Counted from the first letter of the stretch, positions 51,149 through 59,641 are shown. The stretch is DNA of 64,000 bases from Flavobacterium cupreum (GCF_003996965.1 NZ_QWDM01000001.1:372001-436000); one strand, 5' to 3'. The notes: generated by a model from the letters alone, not told the origin. Numbers and translations: made by a program.

Positions 51149-53542
51149 TTATTTGTTTGATTTATTGAAATAGTATCTGAATTTTATATTGAAAGCCCTG
51201 CTCGGTTTTTGTAAAGAAAAATTATCATAAAGCCTGTTATCCAATGCATTTTTGCATTCCAGAGCGATATTATATTTACCATTTGCCAGCGTGTAGACCA
51301 CATTAAAGTCATGATTAAACTGCTGCGGAATATCCAGCTTACCATCTTTGATACCGCGGCTTGGCCATGACAAATAGTAGGTATGCACGTATAAAAAGTT
51401 GTATCCGACTGTTAGATTATTGCCTTTTTTCAGGAAATCATTAAAAAACACACTGGCATCGGCATTACCAAACAGGAAGGGAATATTGGGAATCCTGTCC
51501 TTATAATAAGCTGACACGTAGTTTTGATTTGGCTCATACATCGTCATATTACGAAGATTCTGATACGTCATATTTACGCCGGCAGTAAACCTGTTGCTGT
51601 ACGAATAACGAACTTCCCCATCTATACCGTAATTGGTTACCCTGCCCTGATTTACACTTCTGGTCTGGATCTGATTGACATCCAGCTCAGGACGAATAAA
51701 ATCGGTTGCATCCCTGTACAAAAGACTTACATCGAATGTCATTGCATTGACCTTTCTGAAATTAGTCTGATAGCTCAGTCCCAAATTGAAATTATTACTG
51801 GTTTCTGGTCTCAGATCGAGGTTCCCTGCGGTATTATTGTTTGGATTTCCGAATACTTCTTCCGGAACCGGTAATCTGTAGCTTTTTTCAAAAGAGCCTT
51901 TCACCTGTAAATTTTGTTTGATATAATAACTCGTTGCTGCTCCATAACCCCAAAGGGAGTTTGTATCGACATATTCCTGATAGGCCACATCACCTGTATT
52001 TCCCGACGGATTATAACTTCTGGAGTAGGTATTTTTTAAAGAGTATTGTTTGGTGAATAATGAGGTGCTCCATTTTTCATTATAATCAAATTTGTAGCCT
52101 GCACCCAAAATGTTCTTTTGTGATTTTTTCGGCTGTTTGTAAACCATTGATTCCGGAACAAGCTCATCGCTTTCCTTACGGTCAAAAGTATTAAAGGTAT
52201 TATTCAGCATAAACGAATGTCTCGTTCCCAGGCTGTAAGTAGCATTGGCAGTAGCGATTCCGTTATTGTTTTTGAATTTACGTAACGTACGGCTCCGTTC
52301 TCCGCCTAAACCGGGAAGTTCTTTATAATCCCCGTACCAGTCGTACCTTCTGAAAACAGTATCTATATTCTGTTCTTCACCAAAATTAAAGTTACCAGTA
52401 GCACTAAAATCCAGCCCTTTTGTAAAGAAATTTTTTACCTGATATTTTACGCTTGGCATTAAAATATTGCCTTTGCTGTATATTTTTCCGAACACGCTGG
52501 TCATTCTGGCCCCGGTCTGCATGTCTGCTTTGTTCTGGCCTGCCGTAAAACCGAATAACAATTTGTCCGCATATTTTTTACCCGTCACACCAATATTCAG
52601 GATTACGGTTTCATTGCGGTATTTATCATGAAATCTTCTCAAACGCGCTTCCGGATAATATTGTCCGGTAAGTTTATCGGATGCCTCCACATTTACCCAG
52701 TAATCATTGTCTGAATAATTCTGAAAAGCATTAATTTCCGTTGTAAAACCACTCTTGGCCGTATAACCTGCATTTACTGTTGAACGATGCGTGTTAAAAG
52801 ACCCAAAAGAATAAGAAGCATCGACATAGGTTCTTGGCTTACTGTTCGTTACAATATTTACTGCACCTCCTAGGGCATCTCCTCCAAGCCAGATGGGTAC
52901 TACTCCTTTGTACACTTCAACACGTTCTGCAAGATTTACCGGAATATTATTCAGCTGAAAGGAAGATCCGAAATTATCCATTGGAATTCCATCGATAAAA
53001 ATTTTAATCTGATTTCCCGAGAATCCGTTAATGGAAAGCTCTGATTTCGAACCTACTCCGCCTGCCTCACGAACACGCACTCCCGAAACCCTGTCCAGGG
53101 CATGAGAAAGGTCTAATGTCGAATTGTGCAGTTTTTTGGCATCAATTGCGGTGACATGGTAAGCCTGTTTGTTTACTTTTTCCGTTTGCGAACGTCCCAG
53201 TACTGTTATGTTTTCCAATTCATTCAATTCGTTCGCTAACTGAACTGAAATATTCGTATCCTGATCGGCAACTTCCATATTTTTTTTCCAGTCAGAAAAA
53301 CCGACAGCCGTAATTTTAAAAGTATATTTTCCGTGCTTTACATTTTTGAAAATAAACTTCCCATTTTCGTCTGCCATCATGATAAAGTCAGTTTTTTCTA
53401 TGGCAATTGTGGCGAAAGGAATATTTTGTCCTGAATTTTCAGTTACCTGTCCACTAACCGAAACACCTTGATTTTGCTGGGAAAATGATAAGAACGGGAA
53501 GAGAAATAAAATACTTAAAAATAAAAATTTGTGAGTTGTCAT
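51149..53542 (-). CDS. TonB-dependent receptor, probable siderophore uptake
   Basis: A 797-residue outer membrane receptor. The start MTTHKFLFLSILFLFPFLSF at 53542 gives a good signal peptide, and an upstream in-frame ATG at 53689 is rejected. A carboxypeptidase-like domain (about residues 28-110) precedes the plug (NGFSGNQIKIFIDGIPMDNF and GGDALGGAVNIVTNSKPRTY) and the beta-barrel ending in FNIKFRYYFNKSNK. The neighbours DUF4374, PepSY and a PchR-like AraC regulator point to ferric-siderophore uptake. No SusD is present, so glycan import is unlikely. Confidence 0.9.
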   Translation of the reverse strand: MTTHKFLFLSILFLFPFLSFSQQNQGVSVSGQVTENSGQNIPFATIAIEKTDFIMMADENGKFIFKNVKHGKYTFKITAVGFSDWKKNMEVADQDTNISVQLANELNELENITVLGRSQTEKVNKQAYHVTAIDAKKLHNSTLDLSHALDRVSGVRVREAGGVGSKSELSINGFSGNQIKIFIDGIPMDNFGSSFQLNNIPVNLAERVEVYKGVVPIWLGGDALGGAVNIVTNSKPRTYVDASYSFGSFNTHRSTVNAGYTAKSGFTTEINAFQNYSDNDYWVNVEASDKLTGQYYPEARLRRFHDKYRNETVILNIGVTGKKYADKLLFGFTAGQNKADMQTGARMTSVFGKIYSKGNILMPSVKYQVKNFFTKGLDFSATGNFNFGEEQNIDTVFRRYDWYGDYKELPGLGGERSRTLRKFKNNNGIATANATYSLGTRHSFMLNNTFNTFDRKESDELVPESMVYKQPKKSQKNILGAGYKFDYNEKWSTSLFTKQYSLKNTYSRSYNPSGNTGDVAYQEYVDTNSLWGYGAATSYYIKQNLQVKGSFEKSYRLPVPEEVFGNPNNNTAGNLDLRPETSNNFNLGLSYQTNFRKVNAMTFDVSLLYRDATDFIRPELDVNQIQTRSVNQGRVTNYGIDGEVRYSYSNRFTAGVNMTYQNLRNMTMYEPNQNYVSAYYKDRIPNIPFLFGNADASVFFNDFLKKGNNLTVGYNFLYVHTYYLSWPSRGIKDGKLDIPQQFNHDFNVVYTLANGKYNIALECKNALDNRLYDNFSLQKPSRAFNIKFRYYFNKSNK

Positions 53543-53577
53543 ATCTTTAATTAGACTAATTATAAATAACTTTGCCG

Positions 53578-53585
53578 CAAAAGTA
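53578..53585 (-). promoter_or_regulatory. -7 element of the TonB receptor promoter
   Basis: TACTTTTG on the minus strand matches TAnnTTTG. No -33 TTG lies at 19-21 bp, which is common for activator-dependent promoters. The AraC-type direct repeats begin 28 bp further upstream. Confidence 0.6.
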
Positions 53586-53612
53586 CCATCAACTTCTCCA
53601 AAAAAGTTAGGG

Positions 53613-53646
53613 AAAAACGGATTATTATTTTGTAAAAACGGATTAT
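53613..53646. promoter_or_regulatory. AraC-type operator: two 13-bp direct repeats spaced 21 bp
   Basis: AAAAACGGATTAT occurs exactly at 53613-53625 and again at 53634-53646, so the repeats are 21 bp apart, about two DNA turns. AraC-family dimers bind such direct repeats. They lie between the divergent receptor and regulator genes, upstream of the receptor -7 box. Confidence 0.75.
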
Positions 53647-53649
53647 ATT

Positions 53650-54684
53650 TTGAAAATAACATCACAACTATCAGCACACGAAAAACCAATTATCAGCATT
53701 CAGATTAGCGATTATTATGACCCTAAAAGTTCTTTGACAGAAGAAAATATTCTCATTCAAAAGAAAGGTTCAGAAGAAATTAAAAGCCATATTTTAACTA
53801 CAGACGGAATGGTTTTAATTGATACCCAGATGTATTTTTCGAAACCTCAGACTGAAGTTTTCGAAATTAACGATGAATGTGTCGTAATGGATTTTATAAG
53901 CTGCAACAATGTAGAAACACAAATTGATCAGCTGGAAAGTGAAAAATTCACGAAAGAAAACACCCATAATATTTTCTATGCTACAAAGTACAAGGCTACT
54001 TTTAAGATTCCTGCTTTTGAGCAAATCAATTATTTGTCTATTATTTTATCAAAAGCATTTTATTATAATATTATCAATGAAGACTGGGAACTTCATGAAA
54101 AATTTTCAAAAAACATTCTCTTAAAAAAATCAGGTTACCTGACTTCCAGATACATTCCGTTTTCGCCTGCCATTCAATGGATCATCTCTGAGATAAAAAA
54201 CTGCAGGCGCCAGGGAGCTTTAAAAAAGATGTATATCGAAACAAAAATCCGCGAACTCCTGATACATCAGCTCGAAACGCTTATTAATCAGCAGCCTCAC
54301 CAAAAAGATCTTATTATCGAAGACGATTATTGCAAGCTGCTGGAAGCGAAAGAGATTCTGGAAAAAGATTGTGCCCACGCCCCGACTCTGCCGGAACTTT
54401 CAAGAATAATTTCACTAAATGAATTCAAACTTAAAAAAGGTTTCAAGGCTTGTTTCGGAACTACGGTGAAGAGTTATATTATCAAACTGCGAATGGAACG
54501 CGCCAAGGAATTATTCCAGAATAAAGCCATAACGGTAAGCGAAGCGGCCTATAAATGCGGCTATAAAGATGTATCTCATTTTTCGGCAGCCTTTAAAAAT
54601 TTCTACGGCTGTTCTCCGCAAAAATTTAAAATCAACTGGGATGTTATACAATTCTGGATTACCGGACTGCTCTTATTAGCATAA
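53650..54684 (+). CDS. AraC-family (PchR-like) regulator of the siderophore module
   Basis: A 344-residue regulator. The C-terminal AraC domain reads PTLPELSRIISLNEFKLKKG, then ITVSEAAYKCGYKDVSHFSA and FYGCSPQKFK. The NEFKLKKGFK pattern is typical of PchR-type regulators that sense ferric siderophores. The N-terminal part is beta-rich with no clear family match. The start is uncertain: TTG at 53650 is used, and the first in-frame ATG is over 50 residues in. It is divergent from the receptor gene, with paired operator repeats between them. Confidence 0.85.
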   Translation: MKITSQLSAHEKPIISIQISDYYDPKSSLTEENILIQKKGSEEIKSHILTTDGMVLIDTQMYFSKPQTEVFEINDECVVMDFISCNNVETQIDQLESEKFTKENTHNIFYATKYKATFKIPAFEQINYLSIILSKAFYYNIINEDWELHEKFSKNILLKKSGYLTSRYIPFSPAIQWIISEIKNCRRQGALKKMYIETKIRELLIHQLETLINQQPHQKDLIIEDDYCKLLEAKEILEKDCAHAPTLPELSRIISLNEFKLKKGFKACFGTTVKSYIIKLRMERAKELFQNKAITVSEAAYKCGYKDVSHFSAAFKNFYGCSPQKFKINWDVIQFWITGLLLLA

Positions 54685-54689
54685 AAAAA

Positions 54690-54728
54690 GTCTATAGATC
54701 CGGCTAACAAATAACCAAATCTACAGAC
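54690..54728 (+). terminator. possible terminator after the AraC regulator
   Basis: GTCTATAGAT (54690-54699) pairs with ATCTACAGAC (54719-54728) at 9 of 10 positions with a 19-nt loop. The long loop and lack of a strong T run make it a weak terminator. Confidence 0.4.
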
Positions 54729-55082
54729 CATAGAAAAATAGACTTTCTTGTATTTTTGCAAATTTAAACAAAGCTACCCACGATCAAATGATGTGTCAAT
54801 TTTCCTCAACTAAATTGTTTTTCTCCAAAAAAACATTCACACAGAAGCCTCAGTACTGACTGAAAAGGCAAAAAACATAGATCAGCTTCAGCTCCTGTGA
54901 CGCAAATTTACAAGGTCTTTTATTGAAATAATTACGGCTTTCCACATTCTAACAAAATCTTTTCAATACTTTATAATTTTACAATTGTAGTTTCCTCTAA
55001 AAGATCAGGTTAGCACTTTTGCAAAGACAAAAATTTCTCAAATAATTATTAAAAAGACTGAGACCGATACAAAAACCGAAGA

Positions 55083-55200
55083 CCTGAAATTCCAAACCTG
55101 AAGCTCCAAACTCCAAACCTGAAACCTGAAACTTCAAACCTGAAACATGAAACGTGAAACATGAAACTCCAAACATGAAACTTTAAACATGAAATTTTAA
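55083..55200. repeat. degenerate 7-bp tandem array (CCTGAAA/CTCCAAA)
   Basis: Seventeen heptads run in phase (CCTGAAA, CTCCAAA, CTTCAAA, CATGAAA, CGTGAAA, TTTTAAA), each ending in AAA or AAG. It lies 72 bp before the 104-residue protein gene. The rest of the 582-bp gap from 54685 holds only the weak hairpin at 54690-54728. Confidence 0.85.
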
Positions 55201-55272
55201 AAAAACTTTCTTAATCCAGGTTAAATCCAAATCACGTTTAAACCAGTAAATTTGTAAACAAACTACTTGATT

Positions 55273-55587
55273 ATGAAAACACTCGAATTCTTAATACTCG
55301 GAAAAAACGAAGCGATTTTAACCATACTGCTAAGACTTGTCAATGCCAATGAAAACTGGAATGCTGTTGGTTTTAGTGACGAAAATGCAGCTCAGGACTA
55401 TTTCCTGAAAAATAAAATTGACATGGTTTTGCTGAGTTCCGCGATCGAAGATCATGTCGAAAAAGAGTTCACTTCATTTTGTATAGAACATCAGCCCGAT
55501 GTAGAAGTAATTGAACATTTTGGCGGAGGAAGCGGATTACTGAAATCAGAAATAGAACACCGATTGTATTTAAAAGAAAAAAAATAA
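55273..55587 (+). CDS. small hypothetical protein with receiver-like pattern
   Basis: A 104-residue protein starting MKTLEFLILGKNEAILTILL (ATG at 55273). The alternating pattern of hydrophobic strands and helices, with KIDMVLLSSAIEDHVEKEFT in the middle and VEVIEHFGGGSGLLKSEIEH near the end, resembles a flavodoxin-like or receiver fold. The phosphoacceptor Asp and the N-terminal acidic pair are not evident. It is 23 bp upstream of the 2H phosphoesterase gene and probably co-transcribed. The function is unknown. Confidence 0.6.
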   Translation: MKTLEFLILGKNEAILTILLRLVNANENWNAVGFSDENAAQDYFLKNKIDMVLLSSAIEDHVEKEFTSFCIEHQPDVEVIEHFGGGSGLLKSEIEHRLYLKEKK

Positions 55588-55610
55588 ATTTGAATAAAAA
55601 ACAGTTCTAA

Positions 55611-56249
55611 ATGGAAAATAAATATTCAGTTGTAATTCAGCCACGAGAAATAATCGATCCTGTCAGAACCATGAAAGAAGATTTGGGTGAAAAGATTGGT
55701 TGGTTTAACAGCAAAAATTCTTTGGCTCACATTACCATTTTTGAATTTACGAGTGAAAAATCTCAGTTAGATAAAACTATACAAAAGCTCTTCAAAGTTT
55801 GCGATACATTTACTCCTTTCTATGTTAATCTGGATCATTTTGATTCGTATGATAATGGTGCCTTTTTCATTGGCGTAAATGAAAATCCTAAAATTCCTGC
55901 AAAGTCAATAATAAAAAGAACTCCCAAGACATCGACAATTTCAAACATTAAAAAAAGAAAGACAAACGAAGAGTTGAATTTAAAAATTATTATGAAAAAG
56001 ACTCAGGATTCGGTTGGAATTAAAAACATAAAAAAAAGCACCCAGCCACACGTTTCGATAGCAAGAAAATTGACTCCTGAAAACCTAAAAATAGCTTCAG
56101 AGCTTTTTACGATAATTGATATTACCTTTTTATGTAAAGAAATTATTTTAAGAGAATTTGATCCAATAAAAAAGCAGTTTTTTGCAATTGAAACGTTTCC
56201 CTTTGGCAGTAATCCGCAACCGGAATTAATTCAGGGGAGTTTGTTTTGA
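55611..56249 (+). CDS. 2H phosphoesterase superfamily protein (2'-5' RNA ligase-like)
   Basis: A 212-residue protein with the two signature HxT/S motifs of the superfamily: LAHITIFEF at about residues 39-47 and QPHVSIARK near residue 150. In known members both His residues hydrolyse cyclic or 2'-5' phosphodiester bonds in RNA or nucleotides. The substrate here is unknown. A basic stretch (RTPKTSTISNIKKRKTNEEL) in the middle is unusual. It follows the 104-residue gene closely. Confidence 0.78.
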   Translation: MENKYSVVIQPREIIDPVRTMKEDLGEKIGWFNSKNSLAHITIFEFTSEKSQLDKTIQKLFKVCDTFTPFYVNLDHFDSYDNGAFFIGVNENPKIPAKSIIKRTPKTSTISNIKKRKTNEELNLKIIMKKTQDSVGIKNIKKSTQPHVSIARKLTPENLKIASELFTIIDITFLCKEIILREFDPIKKQFFAIETFPFGSNPQPELIQGSLF

Positions 56250-56250
56250 A

Positions 56251-56390
56251 ATTGGATAATTGGATAATTTGAAAATGAGATAATTAGATAATTAGATAAT
56301 TTGAAACTTCAAACCTCAAACTTGAAACCTGAAACCAGAAACCAGAAACTTGAAACTTGAAACCTGAAACTTGAAACTTGAAACCTAAAA
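56251..56390. repeat. degenerate tandem array, 8-bp then 7-bp units
   Basis: It begins with octamers GATAATTG, GATAATTT and GATAATTA and changes to heptads CTTGAAA, CCTGAAA and CCAGAAA. It begins two bases after the stop of the 2H phosphoesterase gene. Confidence 0.8.
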
Positions 56391-56578
56391 ATAGAAGATG
56401 GGCGATTTTATTTGCGAAGCTTCAAGTGTGATTTCTTGTACCGCGAAATGACACAAAATTAAGAATACAAAGTTTTACCCCAGACCTCAGGATCGCATAT
56501 TTACAAAAAATAACAAAAACTTTTGCGAACCTTGCGAAAAACCTTGCGCTCCTTGCGGTTCAATCCACGCAAAGTTTT

Positions 56579-56640
56579 AAACCTGAAACTTCAAACCTGA
56601 AACCTCAAACCTGAAACCTGAAACTTCAAACTTCAAACCC
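56579..56640. repeat. degenerate 7-bp tandem array (CCTGAAA/CTTCAAA)
   Basis: Nine heptads of the same type as at 55083-55200, ending 39 bp before the AraC gene start. The stretch just before it (56525-56575) is made of TTGCG and CCTTGCG pieces. Confidence 0.8.
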
Positions 56641-56654
56641 AAAACAAATTTTCG

Positions 56655-56662
56655 TATATTTG
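56655..56662 (+). promoter_or_regulatory. -7 element for the AraC gene
   Basis: TATATTTG matches TAnnTTTG exactly, 17 bp before the start codon, directly after the heptad array. Confidence 0.5.
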
Positions 56663-56679
56663 AATTTTACAATTCAGTT

Positions 56680-57603
56680 ATGAAATCACTAGATTCATTT
56701 TACCAGGACATTACCGAAGGTTCAGCAGTTGAGCCGAGTTCTTTATTACCCAACGACATTAAAAAGGAAATTGGTCATTTTAATGTGTTTAATATCAAAG
56801 AATTATTAGACAGGCTTCAGGGAAAATCCATTATGCCGTATGACCGAAGGGCTTATTATAAAATAAGTCTTATAAAAGGAAAGAACAGGGCTGAATATGC
56901 CGACAAAATCATTGAAATAGAGCAACATGCGCTCTTGTTTGCCACTCCAAAAATCCCTTATAATTATCTTCCGCAGGACACCAATCAATCGGGACAGTTT
57001 TGCGTGTTTACCGGTGAATTCCTTTCTAAAAACAAAAGCGGAATTGACCTTGATGAACTTCCTATTTTTGCCACAGACGGTTATCCTGTTTTTCAGCTTT
57101 CCGATGAGGAAGTTATAGAAGTTGAACTGATATTCAATAAAATACAAAAAGAAATCAATTCAGATTACGTCTACAAATACGATTTGATCCGGAATTATGT
57201 TGCCGAATTAATTCACTTCGGACAAAAACTGCAACCCTTAACAGCCTTATATTCGAAACACAATTCTGCGGCAAGGGTTTCTTCTTTATTTGCTGAATTA
57301 TTAGAACGACAATTTCCAATAGAATCACCGCATCAGCGACTTGTGCTAAGGACAGCCAAGGATTTTGCCGACCGGTTGTCTGTACATGTCAATCATTTAA
57401 ATAAGGTTTTAAAAGAAAATACGGGAAAAACCACCACGGAACTAATCAGCAGCCGACTGACCAACGAAGCCAAAATCCTTTTAAGACAAACCGACTGGAA
57501 CATCTCTGAAATTGCGTATTCTTTAGGATTTGAAGAACTCGCACATTTCTCTAATTTCTTTAAAAAGCAAACTTCCTTTACGCCTTTAGCTTTCAGAAGC
57601 TAA
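56680..57603 (+). CDS. AraC-family regulator
   Basis: A 307-residue regulator. The N-terminal half (about residues 20-150) looks like a cupin-type sensor: HALLFATPKIPYNYLPQDTN and CVFTGEFLSKNKSG. The C-terminal AraC domain has FADRLSVHVNHLNKVLKENT and WNISEIAYSLGFEELAHFSN, ending in SFTPLAFRS. It is followed on the same strand by two short-chain dehydrogenase genes, each after a repeat array. It is a likely regulator of at least the first, as AraC-SDR pairs are common in Bacteroidota. Confidence 0.87.
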   Translation: MKSLDSFYQDITEGSAVEPSSLLPNDIKKEIGHFNVFNIKELLDRLQGKSIMPYDRRAYYKISLIKGKNRAEYADKIIEIEQHALLFATPKIPYNYLPQDTNQSGQFCVFTGEFLSKNKSGIDLDELPIFATDGYPVFQLSDEEVIEVELIFNKIQKEINSDYVYKYDLIRNYVAELIHFGQKLQPLTALYSKHNSAARVSSLFAELLERQFPIESPHQRLVLRTAKDFADRLSVHVNHLNKVLKENTGKTTTELISSRLTNEAKILLRQTDWNISEIAYSLGFEELAHFSNFFKKQTSFTPLAFRS

Positions 57604-57608
57604 TTTTA

Positions 57609-57729
57609 ATTTGGAGTTTGGAGTTTGGAGTTTGGAGTTTGGAGTTTGGAGTTTGGAGTTTGGAGTTTGGAATTTGGAGTTTGGAATTTGGAATTTGGAA
57701 TTTGGAATTTGACACTTGAAGTTTGACAT
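57609..57729. repeat. degenerate 7-bp tandem array (TTTGGAG)
   Basis: About 17 heptads, the first eight nearly identical (TTTGGAG), then mixing with TTTGGAA. The reverse complement, CTCCAAA, is a unit of the array at 55083-55200, so the two are of one family in opposite orientation. Confidence 0.9.
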
Positions 57730-57800
57730 TGAAAACTTCCTGATTTGAATTTCGCAAACTTCGGTTTGATATTTACAATTCCGGCATGCTACTTCGCCCC

Positions 57801-57808
57801 TACCTTTG
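57801..57808 (+). promoter_or_regulatory. -7 element for the first SDR gene
   Basis: TACCTTTG matches TAnnTTTG and lies 26 bp before the start codon. Confidence 0.5.
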
Positions 57809-57834
57809 TCTTATCAATTTAAAAGATCGAAAAG

Positions 57835-58560
57835 ATGAATTTATCAAACAACAAAATTTTAATCACCGGTGGAGCAAGCGGCATCGGGCTTGGGCTTACA
57901 CAACGATTTATTGAAGAAAACAATACAGTCATTATTTGTGGCAGGAGAGAATCGGTTTTGAATGAAGTTAAGGCTCAGTTTCCATCTGTACTAACTAAAG
58001 TATGTGATTTGTCTGTTGAAGCAGAGCGTGTGGCCCTTTACGAATGGATTAAGGAAAACCACAGCGACTTAAATGTGCTCATCAATAATGCGGGAATTCA
58101 AAAATGGGTTTCAGTTACGGATCCCGGTTTTTACGAAAGTATGAAGGCTGAAATCAGCACCAATATTGAAGCGCCCCTGCATTTGACTTCCTTATTTGCG
58201 AATTTAGAATCACTTACCACAGTGATGAATGTAACTTCAGGGCTGGCCTTTTCACCTTTTGCAAAAATTCCGGTATACTCAGCCACAAAAGCTTTTTTCC
58301 GTTCATTTACCCTTTCCCTTCGTCATATCCTGAAATCAAAGAATATTGAAGTGATCGAAATCATTCCGCCTGCACTTAACACGGATCTTGGCGGAGCTGG
58401 ACTGCACGACGCACATCCGAGCGTAAGCAGTTTTATCGAATCTATTTTTGAGCAATTGAAGGAAGGAAAAGAAGAACTGACCTTCGGAACCAGCGAAACA
58501 CGACTGAATGCCAGCGCCGAAGATTTGAGAAATCACTTTAACGCCATGCATTCCAATTAA
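57835..58560 (+). CDS. short-chain dehydrogenase (DltE-like)
   Basis: A 241-residue SDR oxidoreductase. The cofactor motif is TGGASGIGLGLTQRF, followed by NNAGIQKWV and the catalytic Tyr and Lys in VYSATKAFFRSF. The pattern is typical of DltE-type SDRs, whose substrates are not established. It follows the AraC regulator by 231 bp, with a repeat array and a -7 element between. The substrate cannot be told from the sequence. Confidence 0.9.
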   Translation: MNLSNNKILITGGASGIGLGLTQRFIEENNTVIICGRRESVLNEVKAQFPSVLTKVCDLSVEAERVALYEWIKENHSDLNVLINNAGIQKWVSVTDPGFYESMKAEISTNIEAPLHLTSLFANLESLTTVMNVTSGLAFSPFAKIPVYSATKAFFRSFTLSLRHILKSKNIEVIEIIPPALNTDLGGAGLHDAHPSVSSFIESIFEQLKEGKEELTFGTSETRLNASAEDLRNHFNAMHSN

Positions 58561-58621
58561 GATAACAATGAGAGGTTTGTTTCTCTCGCAGATTTGGCAG
58601 ATTCAGGGGATTTTTTAAGAT

Positions 58622-58712
58622 ATAATTCTATACTCTATACTCTATATTCTACATTCTATATTCTATACTCTATATTCTTGACTCTATACTCTATATTCTT
58701 AACTCTATAATA
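58622..58712. repeat. degenerate 7-bp tandem array (ACTCTAT/ATTCTAT)
   Basis: About 12 heptads between the two SDR genes. The unit resembles the array at 40838-40948 in the same orientation. Confidence 0.8.
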
Positions 58713-58761
58713 TACCACACTACATTCCAATAAATAATCAAAATTTAAAAACAAATACAAA

Positions 58762-59526
58762 ATGGCAGTAAATACAAAAATCGCACTGGTAACAGGCGGA
58801 AGCAGAGGTTTGGGAAAAAATATGGCTTTGGCTATAGCAAAAAAAGGAATCAACGTGATTCTGACGTACAACAGTAAAAAAGAAGAAGCGGAAGATACAG
58901 TAAAAGAAATCGAAAGTTTGGGACAAAAAGCCGTTGCCATTCAGTTGAATGTGGCTGAAGCAGGCAGTTTTGATTCTTTCTTTGAAGAAGTGAAAACGGC
59001 TTTAAAAAACACTTTTTCTACTGACAAGTTTGATTTTCTGGTAAACAATGCCGGAATTGGAATTCATAAACCTTACATCGAAACTACGGAAGCAGATTTT
59101 GATGAATTGAGTAATATTCAGTTGAAAGGACCGTTTTTCCTAACCCAAAAAGCATTAGCCATCATGAATGATGGTGGTGGAATCGTAAACATTTCTACCG
59201 GTCTGGCAAGATTTTCATTCCCGGGCTATTCGGCTTATGCTTCTATGAAAGGCGGAATCGAAACGCTGACTAAATATCAGGCAAAAGAATTGGGCGAACG
59301 AAAAATAAAAGTCAATGTAGTAGCTCCGGGCGCGATTGAAACTGATTTTGGACACGGAGCCGTGAGAGACAACGAGCAACTCAACCAGCACATCGCTTCT
59401 CTAACCGCCTTAGGAAGAGTTGGGCTACCGGATGATATTGGCGGCGTCGTTGCCTTTTTATGCACCGAAGATGCGCGTTGGGTAAATGCACAGCGTATTG
59501 AGGTTTCCGGAGGAATAAATTTATAA
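58762..59526 (+). CDS. short-chain dehydrogenase (FabG-like)
   Basis: A 254-residue classical SDR. It has VTGGSRGLGKNMALAIAKKG for cofactor binding, VNNAGIGIHKPYIET, the catalytic Tyr and Lys in YSAYASMKGGIETL, and VVAPGAIETDFG plus the C-terminal ARWVNAQRIEVSGGINL. It is distinct from the preceding SDR and 201 bp away. The substrate is unknown. A strong palindrome follows at 59610 after another heptad array. Confidence 0.9.
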   Translation: MAVNTKIALVTGGSRGLGKNMALAIAKKGINVILTYNSKKEEAEDTVKEIESLGQKAVAIQLNVAEAGSFDSFFEEVKTALKNTFSTDKFDFLVNNAGIGIHKPYIETTEADFDELSNIQLKGPFFLTQKALAIMNDGGGIVNISTGLARFSFPGYSAYASMKGGIETLTKYQAKELGERKIKVNVVAPGAIETDFGHGAVRDNEQLNQHIASLTALGRVGLPDDIGGVVAFLCTEDARWVNAQRIEVSGGINL

Positions 59527-59530
59527 TTTT

Positions 59531-59609
59531 TAGATGTTAGATGTTAGATGTTAGATGTTAGATGTTAGATATTAGATGTTAGATGTTAGATGTTAGATGT
59601 TAGATGTTT
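59531..59609. repeat. 7-bp tandem array (TTAGATG)
   Basis: Eleven nearly perfect TTAGATG heptads with one ATTAGAT variant, directly after the SDR gene. It is the most regular array in the window. Confidence 0.9.
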
Positions 59610-59641
59610 AAACCCGACAGGTTTTTCAACCTGTCGGGTTT
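59610..59641 (+). terminator. palindromic hairpin, possible terminator after the SDR gene
   Basis: AAACCCGACAGGTT (59610-59623) and AACCTGTCGGGTTT (59628-59641) pair perfectly over 14 bp around a 4-nt loop. Only three T residues close the right arm. A related palindrome occurs at 59725-59756. Confidence 0.6.

Noticed and set aside
53543..53689. Longer start for the TonB-dependent receptor
   Set aside because: It would cover the divergent promoter and operator repeats and put the signal peptide 49 residues inside the protein.
57609..57729. CRISPR-like array
   Set aside because: The repeats are contiguous heptads with no unique spacers, and no cas genes are present in the window.
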